Source: Arthrobacter sp. 9AX (GTDB lineage Bacteria > Actinomycetota > Actinomycetes > Actinomycetales > Micrococcaceae). Taken from it: a DNA stretch of 64,000 bases. Positions within the stretch are counted from its first letter, which is position 1. Each line of letters starts with the position of its first letter. The DNA lies in the NCBI RefSeq assembly GCF_902506095.1, contig NZ_LR733293.1, positions 769,502-833,501 of the forward strand. The letters run 5' to 3'. Below, piece by piece: positions 8,833-19,605 of this stretch. The translations under genes were made by a program, and so were the position numbers. The notes under the pieces are model-generated. The model saw nothing but the letters and a program-made list of their open reading frames with translations. It was not told the DNA's origin and did not search any database.

Positions 8833-10181
8833 GCGTTTACTCCAATCGTGCAGGCTTCCGTGGCGGAGGACGGGCCGGCAGCCGGGCTGGCGGAAAGCTC
8901 CGCGGCCTCCGTCAGTGCCTGGTCCAGGTCCCACAGGATGTCATCGAGGTCCTCCAGGCCCACCGAAATACGGACCAGGTCCTCCGGCACACCTGCGGAC
9001 TCCAGCTGTTCGTCGCTCAATTGCTGGTGGGTGGTGGAGCCAGGGTGGATCACCAGCGTCCGGGAGTCGCCCACGTTGGCAAGGTGCGAGGCCAGTTGCA
9101 GGGATTCGATGAACTTCTGGCCGGCAGCACGCCCGCCCTTGACCCCGAAGGAGAAGACCGATCCGGGTCCCAGCGGCAGGTACTTCCGCGCCCTTTCAAA
9201 GTGCGGGTGCGAGGGCAGGCCGGAGTAGTTGACGTACGCCACCCTGTCATCGTTTTCCAGCCATTCGGCCACGGCCCGGGCATTCTTCAGGTGCTCGTCC
9301 AGCCGCTGCGGCAGGGTTTCCACACCCTGGAGCAGCTGGAACGCGGACTGCGGCGACAGGGCCGGGCCGATATCGCGCAACTGCTCGCTGCGGAGCTTGG
9401 TGAGGAAACCGTATTCACCGAAGTTGCCCCACCAGGAGACGTTGCCGTAGGAAGCCACGGGCTCGGTCATGGTGGGGAATTTTCCGTTGCCCCAGTTGAA
9501 GCGCCCGCTCTCCACCACCACGCCGCCAAGGGTGGTCCCGTGGCCGCCGAGGAACTTGGTGGCGGAGTGGATCACGATGTCCGCGCCGTGCTCGATGGGC
9601 CGCACGAGGTACGGCGTGCTCAAGGTGGCGTCGACCACCAGGGGGATGCCGGCGTCGTGCGCCACCTTTGCCAGCGCCGCCAGGTCCTGGACCTCCGACG
9701 ACGGGTTGGCCACCACCTCCACGAAAATCGCCTTGGTGTTGTCCCGCACGGCCGCGGCATAGTCGGCGGGGTCGGTGCCGGGGACGAAGGTAGTGTCCAC
9801 CCCGAAGCGCCGGAGGGTTACGTCCAGCTGCGTCACCGTACCGCCGTACAGCTGGGAAGCGGCCACGATGTGGTCTCCCGCCTGCGTCAGTGCGGCGAAA
9901 GTGATGAACTCAGCGGCCATGCCCGACGACGTTGCAACCGCTCCAATGCCGCCCTCAAGGGATGCGATGCGCTCCTCGAATGCGGCCACGGTTGGGTTGC
10001 CGATCCGGGAGTAGATGTTGCCGTACTTCTGCAGGGCGAACAGGTTGGCGGCGTCGTTGGTGTCCTTGAAGACAAAAGACGTGGTCTGGTAGATCGGGAC
10101 GGCGCGGGCGCCGTGTTCGGCGTCGGGGGTGCCGCCGGCGTGCAGGGCGCGGGTACGGAATCCGAAGGTGCGGTCAGCCAT
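8829..10181 (-). CDS. metY: O-acetylhomoserine (thiol)-lyase / aminocarboxypropyltransferase
   Basis: This PLP enzyme replaces the acetyl group of O-acetylhomoserine with sulfide or methanethiol, giving homocysteine or methionine. It has 450 residues, normal for the long MetY type. Motifs are the N-terminal TRALHAGG, YSRIGNPTV (phosphate-binding Tyr-Ser-Arg), the ATSSGMAA segment, and HSATKFLGGHG with Lys209 as the Schiff-base lysine. It overlaps sfnG upstream and the CoA-binding gene downstream by ATGA. Its place downstream of ssu and sfnG genes suggests it captures the sulfur released from sulfones or sulfonates into methionine synthesis. The C-terminus carries a short Ala/Ser-rich extension. 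Confidence 0.92.
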   Translation of the reverse strand: MADRTFGFRTRALHAGGTPDAEHGARAVPIYQTTSFVFKDTNDAANLFALQKYGNIYSRIGNPTVAAFEERIASLEGGIGAVATSSGMAAEFITFAALTQAGDHIVAASQLYGGTVTQLDVTLRRFGVDTTFVPGTDPADYAAAVRDNTKAIFVEVVANPSSEVQDLAALAKVAHDAGIPLVVDATLSTPYLVRPIEHGADIVIHSATKFLGGHGTTLGGVVVESGRFNWGNGKFPTMTEPVASYGNVSWWGNFGEYGFLTKLRSEQLRDIGPALSPQSAFQLLQGVETLPQRLDEHLKNARAVAEWLENDDRVAYVNYSGLPSHPHFERARKYLPLGPGSVFSFGVKGGRAAGQKFIESLQLASHLANVGDSRTLVIHPGSTTHQQLSDEQLESAGVPEDLVRISVGLEDLDDILWDLDQALTEAAELSASPAAGPSSATEACTIGVNA

Positions 10182-11370
10182 CAGACAGCCACCGCCTCAG
10201 CGGCAACCGGGGTCTGTGAAAGATCGAGTTCCGTGCCGTTCTTCCGTGCCAGGTCCGCTTCCAGTTCACGCACGATCGGCAGGATGTCCCGGCCGAACGC
10301 CGCCACCTCCTCCTGGAAATGCAGGTAGCAGGTGAGGAACAGGTTCACGCCGATCTTCTTGTACTCCACGATCCGCTCAGCGATCTGCTCCGGGGTGCCG
10401 ATCAGCTGGGTCTTGAAGCCGTCGTTGTACTGGATCAGGTCCTCGAACGTGGAATCCGCCCACATGCCCTTGCCGTCCTTGGTGGAAGCGCCGGCTTCCT
10501 GCACCGCGTCACGGAAGCCCTGGACCGCGGGCTTGTGTGCCTTCTCAACGATTTCCCGCAGGGTGTCCCGGGCCTCCTTCTCCGAGTCGCGGGCGATGAC
10601 AAACCCGTTGAGGCCGAACCTCGGAGCGGCGAGCTGCCCTTCGGTGCCGCGGCGGGCCTCGCCGGCTGAGGCGACAACCCCGGCGATGTTCTCCTTGAAG
10701 CCCTCCAGGTCCTTGCCGTTGGAGAAGTACCAGTCCGCCACGCGGCCCGCGGTGGCCTGTGCCGCCGTCGAGTTGCCGCCGAAGAAGATCTCCGGGTGGG
10801 CGCGGCCGGGGACGTCCACCGGGGCGGGGTTCAGGGTGAAGTCGGTGATGTTGTAGTACTTGCCGGACTGGCTGTACTCCTGCTCGGTCCACAGGCCGCG
10901 CAGCACGTTGATGAATTCCTCGGTGCGGACGTAGCGCTCGTCGTGTTCCAGCCATTCCAGGCCGAAATTGGTGAACTCGTTCTTCAGCCAGCCGGAGACG
11001 ATGTTGACGGCGGCGCGGCCGTTGGAGATGTGGTCAGCGGTGATGATGTACTTCGCCAGCACGCCGGGGTGCCACATGCCGGGGTGGACCGCGGCGATCA
11101 CCTTGAGCCGCTCGGTGGCAGCCAGCAGGGCAAGGCTGAAGGAAGTGGCCTCGTGCTGCTTGTCCGCTCCGTAGGAGGCGGCGTAGCGGGTCTGCGTCAG
11201 GGCGTATTCGAAGCCTGACTGCTCGGCGATGCGGGCCAGTTTCTTGTTGTAGTCGAAGTCCCAGCCGGTGCGCTGTTCAATGGTGGAAACCACCAGGCCA
11301 CCGGAGACGTTGGGCACCCAGTACGCGAACTTGAGCGGTTCGGAGAGCCGGGCAACATTGCTGATCTCGG

Positions 11371-11374
<4 letters not shown>
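10181..11374 (-). CDS. sfnG: SfnG-type FMNH2-dependent dimethyl sulfone monooxygenase
   Basis: This is a luciferase-like (LLM class) flavin monooxygenase of 397 residues. The N-terminal stretch with FAYWVPNVSGGLVVS, IEQRT, DYNKKLA and FEYALTQTRY, followed by VNIVSGWLKNEF and HDERYVRTEEFI, is the pattern I know for SfnG, which converts dimethyl sulfone with FMNH2 and oxygen to methanesulfinate and formaldehyde. A related alkanesulfonate monooxygenase is the alternative, but SsuD proteins diverge in the N-terminal segment. No flavin reductase (SsuE/MsuE) is in the operon, so FMNH2 must come from elsewhere. ATGA overlaps link it to acs and metY. Confidence 0.85.
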
Positions 11375-13325
<1,951 letters not shown>

Positions 13326-13335
<10 letters not shown>

Positions 13336-14228
13336 CGTTTCACCGCCCACTTTTCTGCCAGGCCCAACAGGGCGTCGGTAATTTTTCCAATCACGGCCAG
13401 CATCACGATGGCCAGGAGCAGCCGGTCGGTGCGGCCGTTGTTCTGGGAGTCGATCAGCAGGAAGCCCAGTCCCATCGAGGAAGCGATCAGTTCGGCGGCC
13501 ACCAGGAACAACCAGGCCTGGGCAAGGGCCAGGCGCAGCCCGGAGAAGACTGCCGGCACCACGGCGGGCAGCTGCACGGTGGTCAGCAGCCGGACCCCTT
13601 TGAGGCCGAAAGCCCGGGCCGCCTCCACCAGGTTGCGGTCCACATGGCGCAGCGCCAGGGACACCGTGGTGAACACCGGGAAGAAGGCGCCGATGATGAT
13701 GAGCGTGACCTTGGAGTCCTCGCCGATCTTCATCCACAGGATGAGCAGCGGCACCCACGCCAGTGACGGCACGGCACGCAGTGCACCTATCGTGGGTGCC
13801 AGCAGGGCATCGGCCAGTTTGGACAGTCCCACGGTGGCGCCCAGGATCAGGCCCAGGGCAGCTCCCACCAGGAATCCGATCAGGACCCGCTGGGTGGAGA
13901 TGGCGATGTGGGTGCCAAGTTCGCCGCGTTCGAGGAGTTCACCGGCGGCGGAGAGAACCATGGCCGGCGGGGGCAGTTGGACCACGGTGAACAGGCCGCC
14001 GGAGGAAGCCAGCTGCCAGGCTGCCAGCAGGGCTGCCGGGATGATGAGGCCAAGGGGCAGACGCGCCCAGTTCCTGGAGCGGACTCCGGCGGGAGACCAT
14101 CCCGGTGCCGGAGCAGGTGCCGTGCCGGCACCCGGCTGGGCGGCGTCTGCCGCGGTTGCGGGAGCGGCTGCAGCACGCCCATCCGCAACACTGCTGCCGG
14201 TGGCGGAGGAATCTCCCTGACTGCTCAT
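13326..14228 (-). CDS. ssuC: Sulfonate-type ABC transporter permease
   Basis: This 300-residue inner-membrane permease is of the SsuC/TauC family. After about 55 cytoplasmic Ala/Pro-rich residues there are roughly six membrane segments (starting LPLGLIIPAALLAAW), and the EAA loop that docks on the ATPase is visible in VEAARAFGLKGVRLLTTVQLP. The segment ALRAVPSLAWVPLLILW is typical of the family. It imports aliphatic sulfonates or related organosulfur compounds together with SsuA and SsuB. Its start overlaps the ssuA stop (ATGA) and its end overlaps acs. Confidence 0.92.
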
Positions 14229-15277
14229 CAGGAAGCCTTAATGGCTGACGGGTCAGCCTTCTTCACCAGCGAGTCGTCGAGAAGGGAGGCCACGGCGTCG
14301 TCAATCTGCTTCTGCGTCTTGACGTCTCCGGTTTCCACGAAGGTGGGGCCGATCTTCTCCAGTACTTTGCGCTGCGCGTCGCCCGGGACCGGGCTGACGT
14401 CAAGGTTGCTGCGCTCCAGGACCACGGTCTTGGCTACGGCGAGGTCCAGGCCGGCGACGTCGGCCAGGATCTGTGCTGTTTGGTCCGGGTTCTCTGCCGC
14501 CCAGGCGCGGGCCTTCTCGTAGGCGTTCACCACGGCCTGCGCCAGTTCCGGCTTGTCCTTCAGGAAGGATTCGGTGGCGTTGAGGAAGCCGTAGGTGTTG
14601 AAGTCCAGGTTGCGGTAGAAGAGCTTGGCGCCCTTCTGCTCAGCCCCTGCCATGATCGGGTCAAGCCCGGACCAGGCCTGGACCGAGCCGTTTTCCAGGG
14701 CCGTGCGGCCGTCGGCGTGCTGCAGGTTCTGGACCGTCACGTCACCGGGCTTCAGTCCCGCCTGCTCCAGGGCCTGGAGGAGGAAGAAGTAGGGGTCGGT
14801 GCCCTTGGTGGCGGCCACGGACTTGCCCTTGAGGTCCGCCACGGACGCGATGTCCGAGCCCGCGGGTGCCACCAGGGCTGCCCACTCGGGCTGGGAAAAG
14901 ATGTCGATGGTCTTGATTTCAGACCCGTTGGCGCGGGCCAGCAGGGCGGCGGACCCCGCAGTGGATCCGACGTCGATGGCGCCGGAGCGGAGGGCTTCAT
15001 TGGCTTTGTTGGAGCCCGCGGACTGGACCCAGTTGACGGTGACGCCCTGCTCCTTGAGGCTGGCCTCCAGCCACCCCTGGTCCTTGATGACCAGGCTCAG
15101 GGGGTTGTAGGTGGCGAAGTCGATGTTCAAGGTGCCGCCGTTGCTGCCGCCGGCCTGGCCCGCGCCGCCTGAGGACCCTTCACCTGCGACGCAACCGGTC
15201 AGGACCAGGGCAGCGGAAGCGGCCACGGCTGCTGCGCCAAGGAGCGAGCGGCGGGTGATGGGACGTGTGTACGGCAT
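14228..15277 (-). CDS. ssuA: Sulfonate-type ABC transporter substrate-binding lipoprotein
   Basis: This 349-residue lipoprotein has twin arginines (TRRSLLG at 8-14), a hydrophobic core and the lipobox LTGC with Cys29, so it is exported, probably by Tat, and lipid-anchored. The mature part is of the SsuA/NrtT-like type II binding fold, with INF/NIDFATYNPLSLVIKDQGW at the start and GSTAGSAALLARANG later. It delivers organosulfur substrate to SsuC. A 94-base gap separates it from ssuB; AAAGGA precedes its ATG. Ligand specificity is not visible. Confidence 0.9.
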   Translation of the reverse strand: MPYTRPITRRSLLGAAAVAASAALVLTGCVAGEGSSGGAGQAGGSNGGTLNIDFATYNPLSLVIKDQGWLEASLKEQGVTVNWVQSAGSNKANEALRSGAIDVGSTAGSAALLARANGSEIKTIDIFSQPEWAALVAPAGSDIASVADLKGKSVAATKGTDPYFFLLQALEQAGLKPGDVTVQNLQHADGRTALENGSVQAWSGLDPIMAGAEQKGAKLFYRNLDFNTYGFLNATESFLKDKPELAQAVVNAYEKARAWAAENPDQTAQILADVAGLDLAVAKTVVLERSNLDVSPVPGDAQRKVLEKIGPTFVETGDVKTQKQIDDAVASLLDDSLVKKADPSAIKAS

Positions 15278-15371
15278 GGTTTTCCTTTATGGTGATGGGC
15301 CAACGAGTGGTGGGTGGATCAGGTGAACCGGCGGCGGGCAGGCTGCGGGACAGGAGGCCGACGGCGGGAGG

Positions 15372-16187
15372 TCAGTGCGCGTCCACGCCCAGGGTCTGCA
15401 GCAGCGAACCGCGCAGGTGTGCCAGTTCCGCGGAGGCGCGGTCCCTGGGGCGGCTGCCGGGGACCTCGACGGTCCGGACGATCGTGGCCCCGGGGCCGCC
15501 GCCGTCGTTGCCCAGGACGATGATCCGGTCCGCAAGCTGGAGCGCCTCATCCACGTCGTGGGTCACCAGCAGGACAGTGGCCGGTTCCACCCGATGGACG
15601 TCCAGGAGCAGGTCCTGCATCCGGATCCGGGTCAACGCGTCCAGTGCGCCAAAAGGTTCATCGAGGAGCAGGACGCCGGGGTTCCGGGCCAGGGCGCGGG
15701 CGAGCGACGCCCGCTGCGCCATGCCGCCGGACACCTCACGGGGGCGGTGCTTGGCAAAATTCTCCAGGCCCACGAGTTCCAGCAGGCGCGCCACCTTGGC
15801 CTTGCCCTCTTTGGCGCTGCAGCCGGCGGGCAGGCCGATGGCAATGTTGGCCTGGAGGGTGTGCCACGGCAGCAGGCGGGGTTCCTGGAAGGCGAAGGCG
15901 CAGCGGGCGTCGATGCCCTGCACGGCGGTATCCTCGATCACCACCGAGCCTGCACTCGGCGAATCGAGTCCGGCCGCGGCCCGCAACAAGGTGGATTTGC
16001 CGCAGCCGGACGGCCCAAGGATGGCCAGGACTTCGCCCGCTGCTACGTCGAATGTCACGTCCCGCAGTACGGTGTGCGCGGTGGCCCCGGCACCGAAGGA
16101 ACGCTGCAGGCCACGGAAGGACAACGGCAATGCAGCAGCATGGCCGGGGGCAGTCCCGGCAGGCCGGGAGGGCAGAACTGTAGTCAT
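15372..16187 (-). CDS. ssuB: Sulfonate-type ABC transporter ATPase, first gene of the operon
   Basis: This 271-residue ABC ATPase powers the SsuAC importer. The Walker A motif GPSGCGKST is at 58-66, followed by the Q-loop in FQEPRLLPW, the signature VSGGMAQRASLARAL, Walker B VLLLDEPFGALD and the switch His in VTHDVDEA. The order after the signature is the NitT/TauT/SsuB type. GGAG lies nine bases before the ATG at 16187. It is the first gene after the predicted riboswitch, so its translation or the whole mRNA is expected to respond to methionine status. Confidence 0.92.
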   Translation of the reverse strand: MTTVLPSRPAGTAPGHAAALPLSFRGLQRSFGAGATAHTVLRDVTFDVAAGEVLAILGPSGCGKSTLLRAAAGLDSPSAGSVVIEDTAVQGIDARCAFAFQEPRLLPWHTLQANIAIGLPAGCSAKEGKAKVARLLELVGLENFAKHRPREVSGGMAQRASLARALARNPGVLLLDEPFGALDALTRIRMQDLLLDVHRVEPATVLLVTHDVDEALQLADRIIVLGNDGGGPGATIVRTVEVPGSRPRDRASAELAHLRGSLLQTLGVDAH

Positions 16188-16221
16188 CGGATCACTCCAT
16201 CGGTCCTGGCAGTAGCACCCG

Positions 16222-16362
16222 GCAGGATCCGGCCCTCGTCGGAGTGGTCAGCTCCGGACACTGTGGCCGTGTCCTTGCTGTCACCGGAGCCCGGGAGGCC
16301 TCTGGTGACCAGGGTTGCTGCGGCGTCACAGATCCAGGTCTCTCTGCCGCTCGGGATGGTCA
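16222..16362 (-). ncRNA. Predicted SAM riboswitch (SAM-I/SAM-IV clan) leading the organosulfur operon
   Basis: Read on the minus strand, the leader has the SAM-I-clan core in order. CGAG is followed by P2 GCGGC paired with GCCGC around an AGAGA-CCTGG-ATC-TGTGAC internal region, then the conserved AGCAACC. P3 is GTCACC paired with GGTGAC, followed by AGCAAGGAC. P4 is GGACAC-N7-GTGTCC, an extra hairpin is GGAG-N7-CTCC, and GACGAG closes the element. These match the family landmarks GAG, AGGGA, ATGA, CGGCAACC, GGTG and GATGAG. The GCAACC and TGA landmarks are exact; the outer P1 helix is less clear, so the subclass is uncertain. CGGATC near its 3' end is complementary to GATCCG just before the ssuB ATG, which could be the expression platform. 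Genes downstream fit a methionine/SAM-repressed sulfur scavenging operon. Confidence 0.75.
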
Positions 16363-16368
16363 CCTCCA

Positions 16369-16397
16369 ACTAGACCTAAATGAATGCGAGATCCCAA
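16369..16397 (-). promoter_or_regulatory. Promoter of the riboswitch-ssu operon
   Basis: On the minus strand TTGGGA (16397-16392) and TCTAGT (16374-16369) are separated by exactly 17 bases, each matching four of six consensus positions. The predicted transcript start falls about seven bases later, just before the riboswitch core. Confidence 0.55.
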
Positions 16398-16491
16398 ATG
16401 CAGGCTGTCGGCGCGTAATATTCGTTCATCCCGGGTGTAATCCTTCCGTGTCATCGTAATGTTCGGCAGAAGGCGTCCGGGGGGCTGGGCG

Positions 16492-16497
16492 TAAGCT
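16492..16497 (+). promoter_or_regulatory. -10 box for a probably leaderless CoA-binding gene
   Basis: TAAGCT ends six bases before the ATG at 16504, so transcription should start at or next to the start codon. The GGGGG between them is too close to the ATG to work as a normal ribosome-binding site. Confidence 0.45.
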
Positions 16498-16503
16498 GGG
16501 GGC

Positions 16504-16929
16504 ATGGGACACGCCAACGATCCTGCAGTCATCGAACGCCTCATGCGAACCAAAGGGCGATGGGCCATCGTCGGTTTGACCACCAATGAGTGGCGTGCGG
16601 CGTACGATACTTCGTTGTTCATCCGGGACCGGCTGGGGATGGAGATCATTCCCGTGAACCTGCCGGGAGATCCGGTGCACGGGGAAGAGGGTTACCGCAC
16701 CCTGGGTGACATTCCACCCGAAAAGCATCCCATCGACGTCGTGGACTGCTTTGTGAACTCGCAGAAGGTGGGGGCCGTGGTTGACCAGGCCATCGCCGTG
16801 GGGGCGAAAGCGGTGTGGCTGCAGCTTGGCGTGATTGACGAGGAAGCGGCGGAACGGGCGAAAGCGGCCGGGCTGGACGTTGTGATGGACACCTGCCCTG
16901 CCCAGCAGGCCTGGAAATACAATCTCTGA
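16504..16929 (+). CDS. CoA-binding (Rossmann) protein, paralogue of 8338-8832
   Basis: This 141-residue protein of the YccU/CoA-binding family starts with WAIVGLTTNEWRAAYDTSLF, then PIDVVDCFVNSQKVGAVVD, AVGAKAVWLQLGVID and AGLDVVMDTCPAQQAWKYN. The segments align with the CoA-binding protein that ends the ssu operon, so two paralogues bracket that operon. The family may bind CoA or acyl-CoA; its role is unknown. It is divergent from the riboswitch-controlled operon and probably expressed independently from its own -10 box. Confidence 0.85.
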   Translation: MGHANDPAVIERLMRTKGRWAIVGLTTNEWRAAYDTSLFIRDRLGMEIIPVNLPGDPVHGEEGYRTLGDIPPEKHPIDVVDCFVNSQKVGAVVDQAIAVGAKAVWLQLGVIDEEAAERAKAAGLDVVMDTCPAQQAWKYNL

Positions 16930-16936
16930 CCTGGCG

Positions 16937-17971
16937 TCAGCCGGAGCGTTTCAGGAGGTCCGGGTAGTACCGTTCCGTGACGTCGGGGTGCGCCCGCATC
17001 CTGCCTTTGAGCATGTTCATCCCAAAAGATGCCAGGAGCGGGTTGGCGGGATCGTCCGAAATGCCCCTCGCTTCGGCCTTCAGTTCGGGCGGCAGCGGAA
17101 CGGGGTCGATGACGGCGTCGAGCCGCGGCGACCAGAAGAACGGGACCGAGTACCGGTCCACGCCCGGGGGCGGTGCCTGGACCCGATGGATCGTGGCCAC
17201 GAGGTAGCCCTCTGTAGCGACTTCGAGCATCTCGCCCAGGTTGACCACCAGGGCTCCGGGTATCGGCTTCACAGGCTCCCATGCAGTTGCCCCGGGCGGA
17301 AGAACCTCCAGTCCGCCGACGTCGTCCTGCAGCAGGAGGGTGACAAAACCGTAGTCCGCGTGGGAGCCCACGCCCTGGTCGCCGGCAGCTTCCACAACAC
17401 CGCCCACGTAATGAACCAGCTTTCCCATCCAGGCGGGGGAACCGTGGAACGGCTCATCGAAGTAGTTTTCCGGCAGTTTCAGCGAGACAGCGATGGCCCG
17501 GAGCAGCTCCGTTCCTATCCGGGACATCAGCTCCGCCCACTCCATGGCTGCCGCTTTGAGTTCCGGAAAGGACTCATCCGGCCAAAGGTTCGGGCCCTGG
17601 AGCAGCCAGTACGGCTCGTCCTCCGGGTAGTCAGTAACCGGCTCGCGGTCCGGTGAGTAGTCGATCTGCTCGCGTGCATCCGCCCTTCCCTGGGTAACCT
17701 CAGTGCCCATCCGCGTGTAGCCGCGGAAATGCGGTGAGAGCCGGTTGTCCAGCTTCATCCGCTCCTCCAGCGGCAAGGAGAAGAACCGCCTGAGAAGGTC
17801 CAGCAGGCGCTCAGGCTGGCCCGGGGAGGCGCCGTAGCCGGTGACCTGAAAGAAACCCACATGGTGCGTCGCGTGGCGCAACTGCTCAATGAAGTCCGGG
17901 CTGAAGGAACCGTCTGCCTGCCGTGCCCTGCCCAGGTCCAGAACAGGAATAGCCCCCTGATCGTGTGACAT
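16937..17971 (-). CDS. 2-oxoglutarate/Fe(II) oxygenase, isopenicillin-N-synthase-like
   Basis: This 344-residue non-haem iron oxygenase has the N-terminal DIOX_N half (IPVLDLGRA to FFSLPLEERM) and the catalytic 2OG-FeII half. The iron ligands are visible as HxD in GSHADYGFVTLL and the distal His in ATIHRVQAP, and the 2-oxoglutarate-binding RxS is in DRYSVPFFWSP. Bacterial members hydroxylate or desaturate small molecules; the substrate cannot be predicted. The gene stands alone between convergent and divergent neighbours. The -10-like TAGTCT ends six bases from the ATG. Confidence 0.85.
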   Translation of the reverse strand: MSHDQGAIPVLDLGRARQADGSFSPDFIEQLRHATHHVGFFQVTGYGASPGQPERLLDLLRRFFSLPLEERMKLDNRLSPHFRGYTRMGTEVTQGRADAREQIDYSPDREPVTDYPEDEPYWLLQGPNLWPDESFPELKAAAMEWAELMSRIGTELLRAIAVSLKLPENYFDEPFHGSPAWMGKLVHYVGGVVEAAGDQGVGSHADYGFVTLLLQDDVGGLEVLPPGATAWEPVKPIPGALVVNLGEMLEVATEGYLVATIHRVQAPPPGVDRYSVPFFWSPRLDAVIDPVPLPPELKAEARGISDDPANPLLASFGMNMLKGRMRAHPDVTERYYPDLLKRSG

Positions 17972-17977
17972 CCTCGC

Positions 17978-17983
17978 AGACTA
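17978..17983 (-). promoter_or_regulatory. -10 box for the oxygenase gene
   Basis: TAGTCT on the minus strand lies exactly six bases from the ATG at 17971, implying a leaderless transcript. GCGAGG between them could act as a close ribosome-binding site if transcription starts further upstream. Confidence 0.45.
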
Positions 17984-18002
17984 GCACCGCGGCAGCCGGC
18001 TT

Positions 18003-18008
18003 TATAGG
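18003..18008 (+). promoter_or_regulatory. -10 box for the MmcQ-DUF1990-ABM operon
   Basis: TATAGG in an otherwise GC-rich stretch lies eight bases before the ATG at 18017. This predicts a leaderless or nearly leaderless mRNA for the four-gene unit that follows. Confidence 0.45.
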
Positions 18009-18016
18009 CTTCCTGC

Positions 18017-18433
18017 ATGGACCCTGCTGCACTGAAGAAGATCTGCCTCGCGTTTCCCGGCGCGTATGAGGATTACCCGTTCGGGCCGGAAACTGCCGTA
18101 TTCAAGGTCCGGGCCAGCATCGCAGGTGGCGCCGGGCATGAAGCCAAGCTCTTCGCACTGTCATCGCTGGATGTCCGGGACTTCTACGTGAACCTCAAGT
18201 GCGAGCCGACCCTGGCCGTGCAGCTCCGCGCCGCGCACCCGGAGATCACAGGTGCCTGGCACATGAACAAAACGCACTGGAACGGGGTCCGCCTGGACGG
18301 AACGCTTCCGGACAGCATGGTCAGGGACATGGTGGAGGACTCCTACGACCTGGTGGTGGCCGGTTTGAGCAGGAAGCAGCAGGCGCAGCTGGGCTGGGCC
18401 CGCCTGGCGGACTCCCGGGGCGCCGGCCAGTGA
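18017..18433 (+). CDS. MmcQ/YjbR family protein
   Basis: This 138-residue protein of the MmcQ/YjbR family (CyaY-like fold) is recognised from LAFPGAYEDYPFGPETAVFKV, the KLFALSS strand, NLKCEPTLAVQLRAAHPEI and MNKTHWNGVRLDG, with the C-terminal MVEDSYDLVVAGLSRK. Some members bind DNA, but no general function is proven. The last two segments are highly typical. It starts a run of four tightly spaced genes; its stop overlaps the next GTG. Confidence 0.85.
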   Translation: MDPAALKKICLAFPGAYEDYPFGPETAVFKVRASIAGGAGHEAKLFALSSLDVRDFYVNLKCEPTLAVQLRAAHPEITGAWHMNKTHWNGVRLDGTLPDSMVRDMVEDSYDLVVAGLSRKQQAQLGWARLADSRGAGQ

Positions 18434-18978
18434 AGGCCGGAGGGGCCGGGCAGCTGGACTACCCCGGCATCGGCGGCACGGAGCACGGGGTTGCCCCGGC
18501 GGGGTATGCCAGTGTCCTGGAAGAGGTCCAGCTCGGCACCGGCTTCGCCGTTTACCGCCGGGTGGCCGCAGGGATTCTCGGATGGGAACTGCAGCGGCGG
18601 GCGGGCCTGCGGGTCCGCACGGGTTCAGCAACGGCCGTAACCGGGGCGCGGGTGGCGAGCGGATTCGGCGTCGGACCTTTCCGGCTGAACGCACCCTGTG
18701 AGGTGGTCTGGGTCCACGAACCACTGCCGACCGACGTGCCGCAGTCCACTGGATTTGGCTACGGAACACTGCCCGGGCACCCTGCGCGCGGTGAGGAATC
18801 CTTTGAAGCGATGATCAACGGCGACGCCGCGGTGGTGTTGCGGATCCGCGCATTCAGCAAACCCGGCAACTGGTTTTACGCGGCTGGCGGACTGGTGACC
18901 CGTGCGGCGCAGCGCCACGTCACGTCCCGGTACATTGAAGGGGCACGCCAACTCGCAGCGGAAGGACTACGCCCGTGA
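18430..18978 (+). CDS. DUF1990 family protein
   Basis: This 182-residue DUF1990 protein has the family features LDYPGIGGTEHGVAPAGY near the start, LGTGFAVYRRVA, GFGYGTLPGHPARGEESF in the middle and IRAFSKPGNWF followed by a C-terminal helix with TSRYIEGARQL. The biochemical role is unknown. The GTG start overlaps the MmcQ stop (GTGA), and its own stop overlaps the next start, showing translational coupling. Confidence 0.82.
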   Translation: MKAGGAGQLDYPGIGGTEHGVAPAGYASVLEEVQLGTGFAVYRRVAAGILGWELQRRAGLRVRTGSATAVTGARVASGFGVGPFRLNAPCEVVWVHEPLPTDVPQSTGFGYGTLPGHPARGEESFEAMINGDAAVVLRIRAFSKPGNWFYAAGGLVTRAAQRHVTSRYIEGARQLAAEGLRP

Positions 18979-19295
18979 TTTTTATCGTCGTCAAATTCAA
19001 GGTCAAGCCGGAATGGTCGGAGCGCTGGCCCGCCCTGGTGGCCGACTTCACCGAGGCCACCCGCAAGGAGCCGGGCAACCTCTGGTTCGACTGGTCCCGC
19101 AGCCTCGATGACCCGAATGAGTACGTCCTGGTGGAAGCCTTTAAGGACGATGCCGCCGGCGACCACGTCAACAGCGCCCACTTCCAGCAGGCCATGAAGG
19201 ACATGCCCCAGGCTCTGGCCGAAACACCCCGGATCATCAGCCGCCAGCTCGACGGCGACGCCTGGGACCGGATGGGCGAGCTCACCATCGAATAG
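18975..19295 (+). CDS. Antibiotic-biosynthesis-monooxygenase (ABM) fold protein
   Basis: This 106-residue dimeric alpha-beta-barrel type protein starts IFIVVKFKVKPEWSERW and contains GNLWFDWSRSLDDPNEYVLVEAFKD and HFQQAMKDMP, the standard order of the ABM/putative quinol monooxygenase family. Members oxidise quinol-like compounds without a cofactor, or detoxify small aromatics. It overlaps the DUF1990 gene by GTGA and is 14 bases from the DUF503 gene. Confidence 0.85.
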   Translation: MIFIVVKFKVKPEWSERWPALVADFTEATRKEPGNLWFDWSRSLDDPNEYVLVEAFKDDAAGDHVNSAHFQQAMKDMPQALAETPRIISRQLDGDAWDRMGELTIE

Positions 19296-19309
19296 GAAGG
19301 GCCGGGCCT

Positions 19310-19603
19310 ATGTGGATCGGCTGGATCGAGTTCGACATCCTCCTGGGCGACGTGCAGAGCCTGAAGGAGAAACGGTCCGTGGTCAGGCCCCTCATCGCTG
19401 AAATCAAGCGCCGCTTCGACGTCTCAGTCGCTGAGGTGGGGGACCACGACCAGTACCGGCGCACCCGGCTGGGCGCCGGCCTCGTGGCAGCGGACCGGGC
19501 GCACCTCGTGGAGGTGCTGGCCGCCGTCGAACGCCTGGTGGCCGGGCGCCCCGAAATCGAGCTGCTCAGTGCCCGGCAGCGGGAGCTCCACAGCGAGGAT
19601 TAA
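19310..19603 (+). CDS. DUF503 (YlxP-like) protein
   Basis: This 97-residue DUF503 protein is clear from the start WIGWIEFDILLGDVQSLKEKRSVVRPLIAEIKRRF, split by family convention into strand, loop and helix, then VAEVGDHDQYRRTRLGAGLV. YlxP-like members are often found near translation factors, and in Streptomyces and Bacillus they are poorly characterised. Here it ends a four-gene unit and a long hairpin begins three bases after its stop. Confidence 0.88.
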   Translation: MWIGWIEFDILLGDVQSLKEKRSVVRPLIAEIKRRFDVSVAEVGDHDQYRRTRLGAGLVAADRAHLVEVLAAVERLVAGRPEIELLSARQRELHSED

Positions 19604-19605
19604 AA

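Noticed and set aside
13336..13758. Extended N-terminus for acs running into ssuC
   Set aside because: The extra residues are out-of-frame ssuC sequence; the Acs family starts at the ATG at 13335.
16937..19603. Biosynthetic gene cluster built on the IPNS-like oxygenase and ABM protein
   Set aside because: No synthetase, polyketide or peptide-assembly genes are nearby, and the genes lie on opposite strands in separate units.
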